A DNA stretch of 64,000 bases from an uncultured Pelagibacteraceae bacterium. Lineage in GTDB: Bacteria; Pseudomonadota; Alphaproteobacteria; Pelagibacterales; AG-422-B15. The stretch is taken from assembly GCA_902571005.1 (NCBI GenBank), contig CACGAG010000002.1:99687-163686 (forward strand), read 5' to 3'. Positions 55,594 to 64,000 of the stretch are shown here, piece after piece. Both the position numbers and the translations under genes were made by a program. The notes beneath the pieces were generated by a model. It did not search any database. It saw nothing but the letters and a program-made list of their open reading frames with translations, and had not been told where the DNA came from. The first letter of the stretch is position 1. Each line of letters starts with the position of its first letter.

Positions 55594-56420
55594 TGATCTT
55601 TACCGTTATTACTTACGATTTGTGGACGCATGTGATAAATATGGTCTGACGATGGAAAGGTTCTATCTTTAACTTCTTCGGCATACTTACTTACAGCTTT
55701 CTTAATAGTGTTATCTAAATCGACATATTTTTTTACAAATTTTGGAGCAACGTTTGTTAATCCCAACATATCTTCTGTTACTAATATCTGGCCATCACAA
55801 TTTGGAGATGCTCCTATTCCAATAGTAGGAATGTTTAAAATTGAAGTTATTTCTGCAGCTAATGGCTCAGCCATGCCCTCTAAAACCACTGAAAATGCTC
55901 CCGCTTCTTCAACAGCAACTGCATCATCGATATATTTTTGCCACTCAGATTTTACTTTTCCTCTTACTTTATAACCTCCATCAATCAATACACTCTGCGG
56001 TTGAAGACCTATATGGCCCATAACGGGAATTGAGCTTTTTGTAAGATGTTCAATTGTTTTGGACATGTTTTGACCGCCTTCAAGCTTAACTCCGTTGCAA
56101 TTGGTTTCTTTCATAACACGAGCTGCATTCAAAAATGCTTTTTCAACAGATTCTTCATAGGTTCCAAATGGCATATCAACAATTACACAAGATTTATTTG
56201 AAGCTCCAACAACAGACTTCGCATGCTTAATCATTTGTTCAAGCGTAACTTGAAGTGTGTTCTCATAATCATAAAGGACCATCCCAAGCGAGTCTCCAAC
56301 CAACATTAAATCAACCTGTTCGTCAATAGCTCTAGCAATTGGTGCCGTATAAGCAGTTAGACATACAATTGGATTCTTTCTTTTGAGAGATTTTATATCA
56401 TTAGCTGATTTTCTTAACAT
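55590..56420 (-). CDS. panB: 3-methyl-2-oxobutanoate hydroxymethyltransferase
   Basis: The protein has 276 residues. LTAYTAPIARAIDEQVDLMLVGDSLGMV, MPFGTYEESVEKA, VKLEGG, GHIGLQPQ and PTIGIGASPNCDGQILV are PanB motifs, with the metal-binding Asp and catalytic Glu in place. It makes ketopantoate for coenzyme A. panC is not in the window. It is the first gene of panB-TPR-bamB-der. Confidence 0.96.
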   Translation of the reverse strand: MLRKSANDIKSLKRKNPIVCLTAYTAPIARAIDEQVDLMLVGDSLGMVLYDYENTLQVTLEQMIKHAKSVVGASNKSCVIVDMPFGTYEESVEKAFLNAARVMKETNCNGVKLEGGQNMSKTIEHLTKSSIPVMGHIGLQPQSVLIDGGYKVRGKVKSEWQKYIDDAVAVEEAGAFSVVLEGMAEPLAAEITSILNIPTIGIGASPNCDGQILVTEDMLGLTNVAPKFVKKYVDLDNTIKKAVSKYAEEVKDRTFPSSDHIYHMRPQIVSNNGKDQ

Positions 56421-56477
56421 GGGATCGGTTTATACTTGATAAATTGGAAAAATTCTAGGGAAAGCTTAGTTATAGAA

Positions 56478-57002
56478 TTATTCTTCTAATTCACTGTCTA
56501 TTAATACAGCTATTAGAAGAGCAGGCTCAGAGCCATTATTTACCCATGCGTGATTTGTGCCTCGCTGTACTACAACATCAAATGGATTTATTTTTACCTC
56601 TTCTTCATCCAAAATTAGAGTTACATCTCCTTTTAGCAGTATAATGTAATCAATTGTCTTAGTTTTGTGCATTGCTGGATGTTTTGTTATATCAACCCGG
56701 TGATGAGCTGCGCCTATACGGCTGAAGGCTTCCTCAGCCATTTTATTTAGTACCTCTAATGGAACACCTTTAGGAGTTGGCATTATTTGAAAATATCTAA
56801 ATTTTGAACCTCCTTGTGGCGGGGATAAAATTATATCATTGTCAGCTCTGTCTTTACTGCTTTTTGTATCAATAGTATTTCCGTCCTCATTCCATATCTC
56901 GAATAAACCTCCAATTTCTTCTCCTATAGATCGTGCTGGAGGACCATCAATTTTAATTACAGATTTGCCATTGTCATTATGTCCTGTAACAATTCTTCTC
57001 AC
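56478..57002 (-). CDS. cupin-domain protein
   Basis: The protein has 174 residues. The C-terminal half is a cupin barrel: MHKTKTIDYIILLKGDVTLILDEEEVKINPFDVVVQRGTNHAWVN, with candidate metal ligands His, Asp and the late His. The N-terminal half is family-specific (PPARSIGEEIGGLFEIW). Similar cupins are annotated only by fold, so the substrate is unknown. The start is GTG at 57002, supported by AAAGGAG eight bases upstream. It forms a pair with the membrane-protein gene 18 bases upstream. Confidence 0.82.
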   Translation of the reverse strand: MRRIVTGHNDNGKSVIKIDGPPARSIGEEIGGLFEIWNEDGNTIDTKSSKDRADNDIILSPPQGGSKFRYFQIMPTPKGVPLEVLNKMAEEAFSRIGAAHHRVDITKHPAMHKTKTIDYIILLKGDVTLILDEEEVKINPFDVVVQRGTNHAWVNNGSEPALLIAVLIDSELEE

Positions 57003-57020
57003 TTAGTAATCTCCTTTATT

Positions 57021-57539
57021 TTAATCCCTTCTTACGTTTGGGATAATTTCTTCTTGGTAACCTTCCTTAAAAGTAGCTCGATCCCCATAAATTTCAGTTT
57101 CAAACCATTCGACAAATTCTTTTGATTTAATCCCCCTCCAATATTTCCAGGTTGACTGTGCAATAGGTGCTTTCATTGTGCCCAATTTCAACATATGCAT
57201 TCTCATTTTTAAATGAGTTTCATCAACAAAACCTTTTTCAACTTTTTCATATGTGTCAAAAATATCAACTAGTAATGCATTTACATATACTGCTACTCTC
57301 CATTTATCCGCGTTATCTAGTTCGCCTGCAGCCCAATCCTTCGAGAGAAAATTGCTAAACTCTTTATCTTTCGATGTATTAAAATACCTCTCATACATTC
57401 TGTGTGTTAAAGAGTGTCCAAACTGCGCTTTTGTGATTTCATTTTGCTGATGTATTTGTATTCCTAAATAAATAACAGACACAACTACACCAAATGCTGC
57501 AACCATTTGTACTATAATTATTATTGTATCTGCGCTCAT
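57021..57539 (-). CDS. unknown membrane-anchored protein
   Basis: The protein has 172 residues. One N-terminal helix (about 4-26, TIIIIVQMVAAFGVVVSVIYLGI) is followed by a charged, Trp-rich helical domain (KDWAAGELDNADKWRVAVY, STWKYWRGIKSKEFVEWFETEIYG). I recall similar unnamed proteins in marine bacteria, with IQIHQQNEITK after the helix, but no function. It precedes the cupin gene by 18 bases. Confidence 0.7.
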   Translation of the reverse strand: MSADTIIIIVQMVAAFGVVVSVIYLGIQIHQQNEITKAQFGHSLTHRMYERYFNTSKDKEFSNFLSKDWAAGELDNADKWRVAVYVNALLVDIFDTYEKVEKGFVDETHLKMRMHMLKLGTMKAPIAQSTWKYWRGIKSKEFVEWFETEIYGDRATFKEGYQEEIIPNVRRD

Positions 57540-57616
57540 AAATACAGACTATACATTATTATAATTTTGTGGCAAAAACTTTGCTTAAATCGGTTTATTT
57601 AAATTGATTTTAATAA

Positions 57617-59047
57617 TTAACTTTTAGTAGTAGCGAACGCTTCCAAAGCTTTTTGTCTAGAGGAACCAATCTCGACAATTGGCATTGGATAATCTTTACC
57701 AAGTTTAACATTTGCCGAGTCTAAAACATCATTAGGTGCCTCCCAAGGATTAAATAAATACTTATTTGGCATATCCTTAAGTTCAGGAATATATTTTTTT
57801 GTATATTTGCCATCCGGATCAAATTTCTGACCCTGCATAACTGGATTAAATATTCTAAAATATGGCGCTGCATCAGCTCCTGAGCCGGCAATCCATTGCC
57901 ATCCTGCACTATTATTAGCAAGATCGGCATCAACTAAACAATCCCAGAACCATCTTTCACCGTGGTGCCAATGCAACAATAAATTTTTGACTAAAAATGA
58001 ACCTACAACCATTCTCAAACGATTATGCATATACCCTGTCTGCCACAGCTCCCTCATACCAGCGTCTACTATTGGATACCCTGTTAGTCCTTTTTGCCAT
58101 TTCTTTAATGCATCTTTATTTTTGTCCCAAGGAAATTTATCAAATTTCTTTTGAAGATTTTCTTTTGGTAAAGTTGGGAAGTGATACAAAAGATTGAAAG
58201 AAAACTCCCTCCATCCAAGTTCACTTAAAAAATGATCCAAATCTCTTTTAATTTCTTTTTTTCCTTCTTGGGTTTTTGATCGATACCAAACTTGGTTTGG
58301 TGACACTTCTCCAAAATGTAAATGAGGTGAAAGTTGCGAAACATTGTTTCCAGATGGAAAATTCCTACCATCTTTATAGTTAGCAAGGCCTTCTTTTATA
58401 AAGACATCAATTTTATTATGGGCGCCTTTCTCTCCTGGAGTCCATAGTTTTTCCATCGCAACATGCCAATTGTGTTCTGGCATTAGTTCCAGATCATCTA
58501 TACTAATACTGTTCATCTTATCAAACAGTAAATTGTCTAACTTAGGTTTTTGTATTGGTGTTCTTGGCATTTCAGAATTCAAACAACCTTTTCTGTAGTA
58601 AGGAGTAAATACCTTATATGGAGTACCATCATTTTTGACCACATTCCAAGGTTCCCAAAGAAGAGATCCATTATATGTGTTCACGTTTATTTCTTTGTCA
58701 TCAAAAAAACTTTTGATTTTTTTGTCTCTTTTTATTCGCCACGGTTCATAACATCTATTCCAAAATATCTCTTTAACATTATAAGTTTCAGAAAGTTTAA
58801 TTAAGATATTCTTTGGATCACCTCTGTAAAAACTCAAATTATTATCTAAAGATTGTTTTAGAGCAATTAATGAATGGTGAAGCCACCATTTACTAGCAGA
58901 ACCATTTATATGTTCTTTCGAGTTTTCATCATCAAATATGAAAATTGGCAACGTTGCCCCATTTTTAATCGAATTATACAATCCAGGATTGTCTGATATT
59001 CGTAAATCTTGTCTGAACCAGAAAATATTAATATCTTTTTTGGGCAT
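57617..59047 (-). CDS. phrB: deoxyribodipyrimidine photolyase
   Basis: The protein has 476 residues. The N-terminal antenna domain begins INIFWFRQDLRISDNPGLY. The FAD domain has LSPHLHFGEVSPNQVW, ELGWREFSFNLLYHFP, GYPIVDAGMRELWQTGYMHNRLRMVVGSFLVKNLLLHW and SGADAAPYFRIFNP, a complete class I CPD photolyase pattern. It repairs UV-induced pyrimidine dimers with light, which suits a sunlit surface habitat. A TTG at 59053 is possible, but the ATG at 59047 is used. It stands alone among accessory genes. Confidence 0.95.
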   Translation of the reverse strand: MPKKDINIFWFRQDLRISDNPGLYNSIKNGATLPIFIFDDENSKEHINGSASKWWLHHSLIALKQSLDNNLSFYRGDPKNILIKLSETYNVKEIFWNRCYEPWRIKRDKKIKSFFDDKEINVNTYNGSLLWEPWNVVKNDGTPYKVFTPYYRKGCLNSEMPRTPIQKPKLDNLLFDKMNSISIDDLELMPEHNWHVAMEKLWTPGEKGAHNKIDVFIKEGLANYKDGRNFPSGNNVSQLSPHLHFGEVSPNQVWYRSKTQEGKKEIKRDLDHFLSELGWREFSFNLLYHFPTLPKENLQKKFDKFPWDKNKDALKKWQKGLTGYPIVDAGMRELWQTGYMHNRLRMVVGSFLVKNLLLHWHHGERWFWDCLVDADLANNSAGWQWIAGSGADAAPYFRIFNPVMQGQKFDPDGKYTKKYIPELKDMPNKYLFNPWEAPNDVLDSANVKLGKDYPMPIVEIGSSRQKALEAFATTKS

Positions 59048-59094
59048 AAACAAAAATATAGTCTAAATAATTAAACTTTCCATACCAGCCGAAT

Positions 59095-59613
59095 TTATTG
59101 AATCTTATATTCAAAATTTTGAGTTGTTGGATTGTGCCCCAATAATTTAGCTCCATTTCTTATATGATAGTGCGTTGCCATAGGCGTTAATGGAGAAAGT
59201 GTAACTATTCTTTTGTACCCCATTTCCTTGCCAAATTTTAAAGCCTCTTCCATAATTTTTCGTCCCGCTCCTTTTTTACGAGACCATACAGTGTAAGCAA
59301 TAATTGTATCCGCATTTTGCTCGTAAACTGCTAAACGGCTCATCAAATCTAATTCTCTTACTGAATGTGGAACGTCCTTAGTAAACGCCAAGCACATAAT
59401 GCCTTCAATTTGATTATTGTATTCCAGGCCATAAATTTTTCTATCATGAGAAGTTCTCCATTTTACATCAAGCTCAGGCCTCACTGGATCTTCAGTCACG
59501 TCAATATGGTCTAATTCAATGAATTTAGATGTCTTAATCCAACTGAAATCAGTTAAATTAAAATTAAATATTGATTTAAAAAAATTTAATATTTTTTGAA
59601 AAAAATTATTCAT
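59095..59613 (-). CDS. GNAT-like N-acetyltransferase
   Basis: The protein has 172 residues. An amphipathic N-terminus (FFQKILNFFKSIFNF) is followed by a GNAT fold. The acetyl-CoA loop region is VWSRKKGAGRKIMEEALKFGKEMGYKRIVTLSPL, with RNGAKLLG near the end. The substrate is unknown. It lies between photolyase and the saccharopine-dehydrogenase-like gene, with unexplained open sequence on its 5' side. Confidence 0.75.
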   Translation of the reverse strand: MNNFFQKILNFFKSIFNFNLTDFSWIKTSKFIELDHIDVTEDPVRPELDVKWRTSHDRKIYGLEYNNQIEGIMCLAFTKDVPHSVRELDLMSRLAVYEQNADTIIAYTVWSRKKGAGRKIMEEALKFGKEMGYKRIVTLSPLTPMATHYHIRNGAKLLGHNPTTQNFEYKIQ

Positions 59614-59637
59614 TAATTAATCAGTTTTATAAAGCCA

Positions 59638-59748
59638 TTACATTGGCTCAATTACTCCTATCATTTTAGTGTCATCCTTAAAAGGCAAATTATTATCTTG
59701 ACTCATAAAAGAAGGCAGATCTTTAGCATACCAATTGGTTATGATCTT
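59638..59748 (-). pseudogene. possible orphan C-terminal coding remnant (36 codons)
   Basis: An open frame between TAG (59749-59751) and TAA (59638-59640) reads like a protein tail: NWYAKDLPSFMSQDNN, then IGVIEPM. It has no good start or ribosome binding site and is out of frame with the saccharopine-dehydrogenase-like stop it overlaps. It may be the residue of a deleted gene, or just chance open sequence. Confidence 0.2.
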
Positions 59749-60893
59749 CTAGTAATTATGGTGTTTATTACAAAGTTATCACCCGCTCCTTTTTTAAAGT
59801 AATCAAAAAAAATTTTTGGGTCGATAATTGGTGACTCTGGAGTATGAACTCCATTTTTATTAATTTTACCATCAATAAACATTTGGACGCCCGCTGTCAG
59901 AGGTAACGAGGTTGCTTGACCCATAGAAAAATTATTAATATCACCATCAATTGTAACTCCAATTGATGTGTATTTATTTCCTTTTAGACCTTCTGCATAA
60001 CCATAAATGCTAGGAAGATTTTCTTTTTTATAATCTAGCATATCTGAACCATTTAGACTATCAAGCCAAGTTAAAATTCTTGCAGCAAAATTTTTGGTAA
60101 TAATTTTTATATTTGTTAAAAATCTAATAGTTTTTAAAATTGCTACAAAACTACTCTCAATGCCATGCATTAAATTATAAGACTCTCTAATATCTTGGTA
60201 GTTATTTGGAAATGTTATGGCCTCAGGGTGTCCAAAAATATACGTGCTTCTTTTCCCAATATCGGGGTAATCAATCTTGATTTCTTCAAGAGGTTTTACC
60301 ATTTCAAAATTTCCATTTTTAAAAATTTTAACCTTTCCAATCATTTGCTCTATACCATGCACCATTGCAGCACTAACTCCCGATTGAGATGACTCACTTT
60401 CTGGCTTTGCAGCAGACATATCCCAGCCTGTATAAACTTTTCTAACTTCATCGAGTTCAGATATTGCTATATGAGCCAGTATATTTGTTAGCCCTGGACT
60501 TGCTCCAAGACCTATAATAGCTGTGATATTTGCCTTTTTTGCATCGTCATTCATTTGAATCATCTTTTCAGTTGGCTCCCAATCGTCGCAGATATCAAAG
60601 TAGTGTGTGTTAGTTTGAATTGCAGCTTTGAGTATGGGTTCTGCAAATAAAAAGAATGGGCCGGTCGTATTGACTACAATATCAACTTTTAACATTTCTG
60701 ATTTCAGAGTTTCAAAGTCTCTGATATCTAATTTTAAACCTTCAACTCTGTTGTCAAAATGTGAAGCAAACTTTTTTGCCGATAAAGAATTAACGTCTGC
60801 TACATAAATCTTTTCAATCTGTTTTATGTTGTGCAAGTATTGAACTGCATATCTTCCCATGCCGCCACCTCCACCTAATGCTAGGACCTTCAT
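59739..60893 (-). CDS. saccharopine dehydrogenase-like NADP-binding oxidoreductase
   Basis: The protein has 384 residues. The Rossmann start is ALGGGGGMGRYAVQYL, with VVNTTGPFFLFAEPIL and GLGASPGLTNILAHIA following, as in the saccharopine dehydrogenase/LysW-related family. The true substrate is unknown because the family contains many non-lysine enzymes. GGGAG six bases before the ATG is the ribosome binding site, and it is part of the duplicated guaA end at 60897-60917. The gene is probably accessory cargo. Confidence 0.85.
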   Translation of the reverse strand: MKVLALGGGGGMGRYAVQYLHNIKQIEKIYVADVNSLSAKKFASHFDNRVEGLKLDIRDFETLKSEMLKVDIVVNTTGPFFLFAEPILKAAIQTNTHYFDICDDWEPTEKMIQMNDDAKKANITAIIGLGASPGLTNILAHIAISELDEVRKVYTGWDMSAAKPESESSQSGVSAAMVHGIEQMIGKVKIFKNGNFEMVKPLEEIKIDYPDIGKRSTYIFGHPEAITFPNNYQDIRESYNLMHGIESSFVAILKTIRFLTNIKIITKNFAARILTWLDSLNGSDMLDYKKENLPSIYGYAEGLKGNKYTSIGVTIDGDINNFSMGQATSLPLTAGVQMFIDGKINKNGVHTPESPIIDPKIFFDYFKKGAGDNFVINTIITRRS

Positions 60894-60896
60894 AAA

Positions 60897-60917
60897 TTAC
60901 TCCCACTCAATAGTGCC
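60897..60917 (-). repeat. duplicate of the guaA 3' end (putative att scar)
   Basis: The 21 bases encode GTIEWE and TAA, as do the last codons of guaA at 61427-61447. The two copies match at 19 of 21 positions, and both differences are synonymous (GGC/GGA, GAG/GAA). The copies are direct repeats 530 bases apart, enclosing the YdhR-like gene. The guaA 3' end is a known integration site for genomic islands in other bacteria. Confidence 0.65.
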
Positions 60918-60967
60918 TGTTTGTAGAAGCTTTGTATAACAATGCTTACAGCGGCTATTTTTAAAGT

Positions 60968-60989
60968 GTGTAAGTTTTGTGTAAGTTTT
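60968..60989. repeat. 11-base tandem direct repeat
   Basis: GTGTAAGTTTT occurs twice without a gap (60968-60978 and 60979-60989). It lies 50 bases from the duplicated guaA end, in the non-coding part of the segment it bounds. It may be an arm-type recombinase site or simple slippage. Confidence 0.6.
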
Positions 60990-61066
60990 CATTTATCTAG
61001 CATGTATATTTTAGAATTATTCAAATTTTTTCTGACTACCTTTTGCATTAAAAAAATTTGAGATGT

Positions 61067-61372
61067 TTATGATATTATTTTATTCTTTTCATTATCAACT
61101 ATAACAGGGCTTTCATAGTATTCAATTTCTGGTTTAGAGTATCGTTCTGTTATCCATTTAATCCTATCTTCACTAAACCATTCTTTGGCATTTTCTATTG
61201 TTGAAAAAGTATAAACACCTCCAGCAAAGCCCTTCTCAATATCTGCTATGTAATTTTTTCTTAATAGACCTTCTACATCCACATATAAAACTGAAGTTTC
61301 AATAAATTTTTCTTTAAGAGTTTTTAAATTAAGTTCGTCAGATATTTTAAATTTAACTAGTACTGTAATCAT
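61067..61372 (-). CDS. YdhR-family putative monooxygenase
   Basis: The protein has 101 residues, a ferredoxin-like fold. VEGLLRKNYIADIEKGFAGGVYTF and ITERYSKPEIEYYESPVIVDN match the YdhR family, proposed to be small cofactor-free monooxygenases acting on aromatic compounds. AGGAG lies six bases before the ATG. It is the only gene between the guaA stop and the duplicated guaA end, so it may be the surviving cargo of an integrated element. Confidence 0.82.
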   Translation of the reverse strand: MITVLVKFKISDELNLKTLKEKFIETSVLYVDVEGLLRKNYIADIEKGFAGGVYTFSTIENAKEWFSEDRIKWITERYSKPEIEYYESPVIVDNEKNKIIS

Positions 61373-61426
61373 TGCTATCTCCTAATATTAAAGAATTAAA
61401 TTTTTTTATTTTAATATGCATTTTTC

Positions 61427-62965
61427 TTATTCCCACTCAATAGTTCCAGGTGGTTTTGAAGTAGTATCATATACCACTCTATTTATGCCCTTAACCTCAT
61501 TTATTATCCGTGTTGAAACTTTACTCAAAAATTCACCTTTAAAAGGATAAAAATCTGCAGTCATTCCATCAACAGACGTAACAGCTCTTAATCCGCAGAC
61601 TTGTTCATATGATCTATGATCACCCATAACACCAACAGTTTTAATTGGCATCAAAACTGCAAATGCTTGCCAAATTTTTTCGTATAAACCTGCTTCTTTA
61701 ATTTCTTCGATATATATATTATCGGCCTCTTGTAAAATCTTTACTCTATCTGCTGTAACCTCACCCAGTATTCTTATTCCTAATCCGGGGCCTGGAAATG
61801 GATGTCTGTTAATGAATTTTTTTGGAAGTCTCATCTCAAGCCCTAATTTTCTAACTTCATCCTTAAAAAGTTCTCTTAAAGGCTCAACAAGTTTAAGTTT
61901 CATTCTTTTTGGTAACCCACCGACATTATGATGAGATTTTATGACTGATGTCGGACCACCATGAAAGCTCTGACTTTCGATTACATCAGGATAAATAGTT
62001 CCTTGCGCTAAAAATTTAGCGCGTTTTATTTTGTTTGCCTCTTGGTTAAATATTTTAATAAAAAGATTACCTATTATTTTTCTCTTTTTTTCTGGATCTG
62101 TGGCACCTTTTAGAGCTTTAATAAATGTCTTTCTTGAGTCTTTGACAATTAAGCGAGATTTAAAATGTTTTTTAAACATTTTTACTACCTCCTTTGTTTC
62201 ATTTAGTCTCATTAAACCCGTATCAACATAAATGCATGTTAATTGCTTATTTATGGATTTTGAAATTATAGCTGCAGTAACAGTACTATCCACTCCACCC
62301 GACAATCCACAAATTACCTGATCCTTGTGAACTGAATGTTTAATCTCAGTAATCTGATTTTTTAAATGATTTTTCATGCTCCAGTTTCTTTTTACCTTAC
62401 AAATTTTAAATATAAAATTTTCGATTATCTTATGACCATTAGGTGTATGGACAACTTCAGGATGAAATTGTAAACCATAATAAGATTTTTTTTTATTCTC
62501 AACTGCTGCAAACTTAGTATTTGAACTTGATGCAATGCTTTTAAAATCTCTTGGCAGACTAATAACCTTATCACCATGGCTCATCCAGACGTAATTCAAG
62601 CTCATACCTTTTTTAAATCCTGAGAATAAAACACTTTTTTTTGATGGCTTTATAAGTGTTTTACCAAATTCTCTTTTCTTCGAAATTTTAACTTTCCCAC
62701 CAAGTTGGTAACATAATAATTGCATACCATAACAAATTCCCAATATTGGAATATTTAAATTGAATATTCTTTTATCAATTTTTGGGGTATTTGATTTATG
62801 AACGCTTGCTGGACCCCCAGAGAAAACTATTCCTGAACAATCTCTTTTACGTATTTGCTTATAAAGTGATTTGCTAGACACAATTTCACAATATACCCCA
62901 GCTTCTCTTACTCTTCTTGCTATTAACTGTGTTACTTGAGATCCAAAATCAACAATAAATATCAT
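61427..62965 (-). CDS. guaA: GMP synthase (glutamine-hydrolysing)
   Basis: The protein has 512 residues. The glutaminase domain has catalytic C78 in ILGICYGMQLL and the His in GLQFHPEVVHT. The ATP-pyrophosphatase loop is GLSGGVDSTV. The C-terminal dimerisation domain ends PPGTIEWE. It aminates XMP to GMP. It follows guaB and a small TPR gene on the same strand, so guanine nucleotide synthesis is clustered. Its 3' end is duplicated at 60897-60917. Confidence 0.98.
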   Translation of the reverse strand: MIFIVDFGSQVTQLIARRVREAGVYCEIVSSKSLYKQIRKRDCSGIVFSGGPASVHKSNTPKIDKRIFNLNIPILGICYGMQLLCYQLGGKVKISKKREFGKTLIKPSKKSVLFSGFKKGMSLNYVWMSHGDKVISLPRDFKSIASSSNTKFAAVENKKKSYYGLQFHPEVVHTPNGHKIIENFIFKICKVKRNWSMKNHLKNQITEIKHSVHKDQVICGLSGGVDSTVTAAIISKSINKQLTCIYVDTGLMRLNETKEVVKMFKKHFKSRLIVKDSRKTFIKALKGATDPEKKRKIIGNLFIKIFNQEANKIKRAKFLAQGTIYPDVIESQSFHGGPTSVIKSHHNVGGLPKRMKLKLVEPLRELFKDEVRKLGLEMRLPKKFINRHPFPGPGLGIRILGEVTADRVKILQEADNIYIEEIKEAGLYEKIWQAFAVLMPIKTVGVMGDHRSYEQVCGLRAVTSVDGMTADFYPFKGEFLSKVSTRIINEVKGINRVVYDTTSKPPGTIEWE

Positions 62966-62968
62966 TAT

Positions 62969-63367
62969 TTATTCCGCCAAATCTTTTAATTTGACAATTT
63001 CTTCGCATGAGGTTTCACATAATATTTCAAGATTAGATATTTGCTCAGCGTATTGCTCAATTAGTCCCAACTCATAAGACACTTTCCCTATTAAATAATT
63101 AAGCTCAAGATTATGTGGGATAAGCGTAAAGGCAATTTCATAATATTTAAGAGCATTATTCTGATCGTCTATGCCTTCATATGATTTGCCTAACAAAATA
63201 TAAGACTCAGATGATTTTGGATTAAAAACAATATCTTTTTCCAAATACTTTATTGCTTTTTTAAAATTTTCTTCATTGAAATCATTTAACGCTGATGAGT
63301 AAAAACTATTTGAGGCAAATATACTTGTTGGCAAAATACAAATGACTATTACCAACATTGTTTTCAT
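62969..63367 (-). CDS. small exported TPR protein
   Basis: The protein has 132 residues. The signal peptide is KTMLVIVICILPTSIFA. Two to three TPR-like repeats follow (FKKAIKYLEKDIVFNPKSSESYILLGKSY, NNALKYYEIAFTLIPHNLELNYLIGKV). Two cysteines (CETSC) near the end could form a disulfide. I start at ATG 63367, 7 bases after the guaB stop, because upstream codons overlap guaB and would bury the signal peptide. It lies between guaB and guaA. The function is unknown. Confidence 0.75.
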   Translation of the reverse strand: MKTMLVIVICILPTSIFASNSFYSSALNDFNEENFKKAIKYLEKDIVFNPKSSESYILLGKSYEGIDDQNNALKYYEIAFTLIPHNLELNYLIGKVSYELGLIEQYAEQISNLEILCETSCEEIVKLKDLAE

Positions 63368-63374
63368 TATACGT

Positions 63375-64000
<626 letters not shown>

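Overview
The window is a dense, AT-rich, streamlined bacterial chromosome segment, most likely from a free-living marine alphaproteobacterium. The alphaproteobacterial signal comes from an NDUFA12-type complex I subunit beside a DUF2155 protein and accBC, a DUF2066/CDP-alcohol transferase/Hda-like cluster facing purMN, an RNase E with an acidic S1 insertion and a C-terminal GWW, a B12-dependent class II ribonucleotide reductase (NrdJ), and the lptFGD-surA-rsmA, fabDG-acpP-fabF-gmk and rpsF-rpsR-rplI-dnaB-alr blocks. Streamlining shows in tiny or negative intergenic gaps, short proteins and domain losses (Der, SurA, RNase E). I cannot assign a genus. Candidates are SAR116-, AEGEAN-169/HIMB59- or SAR11-like lineages.

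Layout. 1-1080: a partial TauD dioxygenase, a 54-residue membrane protein and tRNA-Lys(UUU). 1148-7892 (minus): one operon, cysE-iscR-sufBCDSU-msrB-sufT, for Fe-S cluster assembly and its sulfur supply, with a strong IscR-type operator over the promoter at 7948-7980. 7994-17044: hydrolase, anmK, tyrS, an AsmA/YhdP-like protein, prfB with its programmed +1 frameshift, and PBP1A. 17257-23574: RNase E, an M48-TPR protease, aroQ, accBC, DUF2155 and NDUFA12. 23575-27470: the only gap above 300 bases, carrying a pair of NrdR boxes, then nrdJ. 27472-34414: aspS, rnd, hda, phosphatidyltransferase, DUF2066, purMN, ndk. 34414-42251: pepA and the outer-membrane biogenesis block lptF-lptG-lptD-surA-rsmA, then gmk. 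42235-45444: fatty-acid synthesis. 45518-52866: ribosomal proteins, dnaB, alr, an RND/MMPL protein, cvpA and an unusual SDR. 52859-56420: a one-G-domain Der, bamB, a TPR protein and panB. 56478-61372: an accessory stretch (cupin, unknown membrane protein, photolyase, GNAT, saccharopine-dehydrogenase-like, YdhR-like) ending in a duplicated guaA 3' end. 61427-64000: guaA, a TPR protein and partial guaB.

Most of the window is core housekeeping. No CRISPR array, transposase, prophage or defence island was seen. The best unusual signals are the Der homologue lacking its first GTPase domain, the guaA-end duplication that looks like an integration scar, a SurA-like protein without PPIase domains, a cysteine-free RNase E, an SDR without the catalytic lysine, well-formed IscR and NrdR operators, and the near-complete absence of space between convergent genes.
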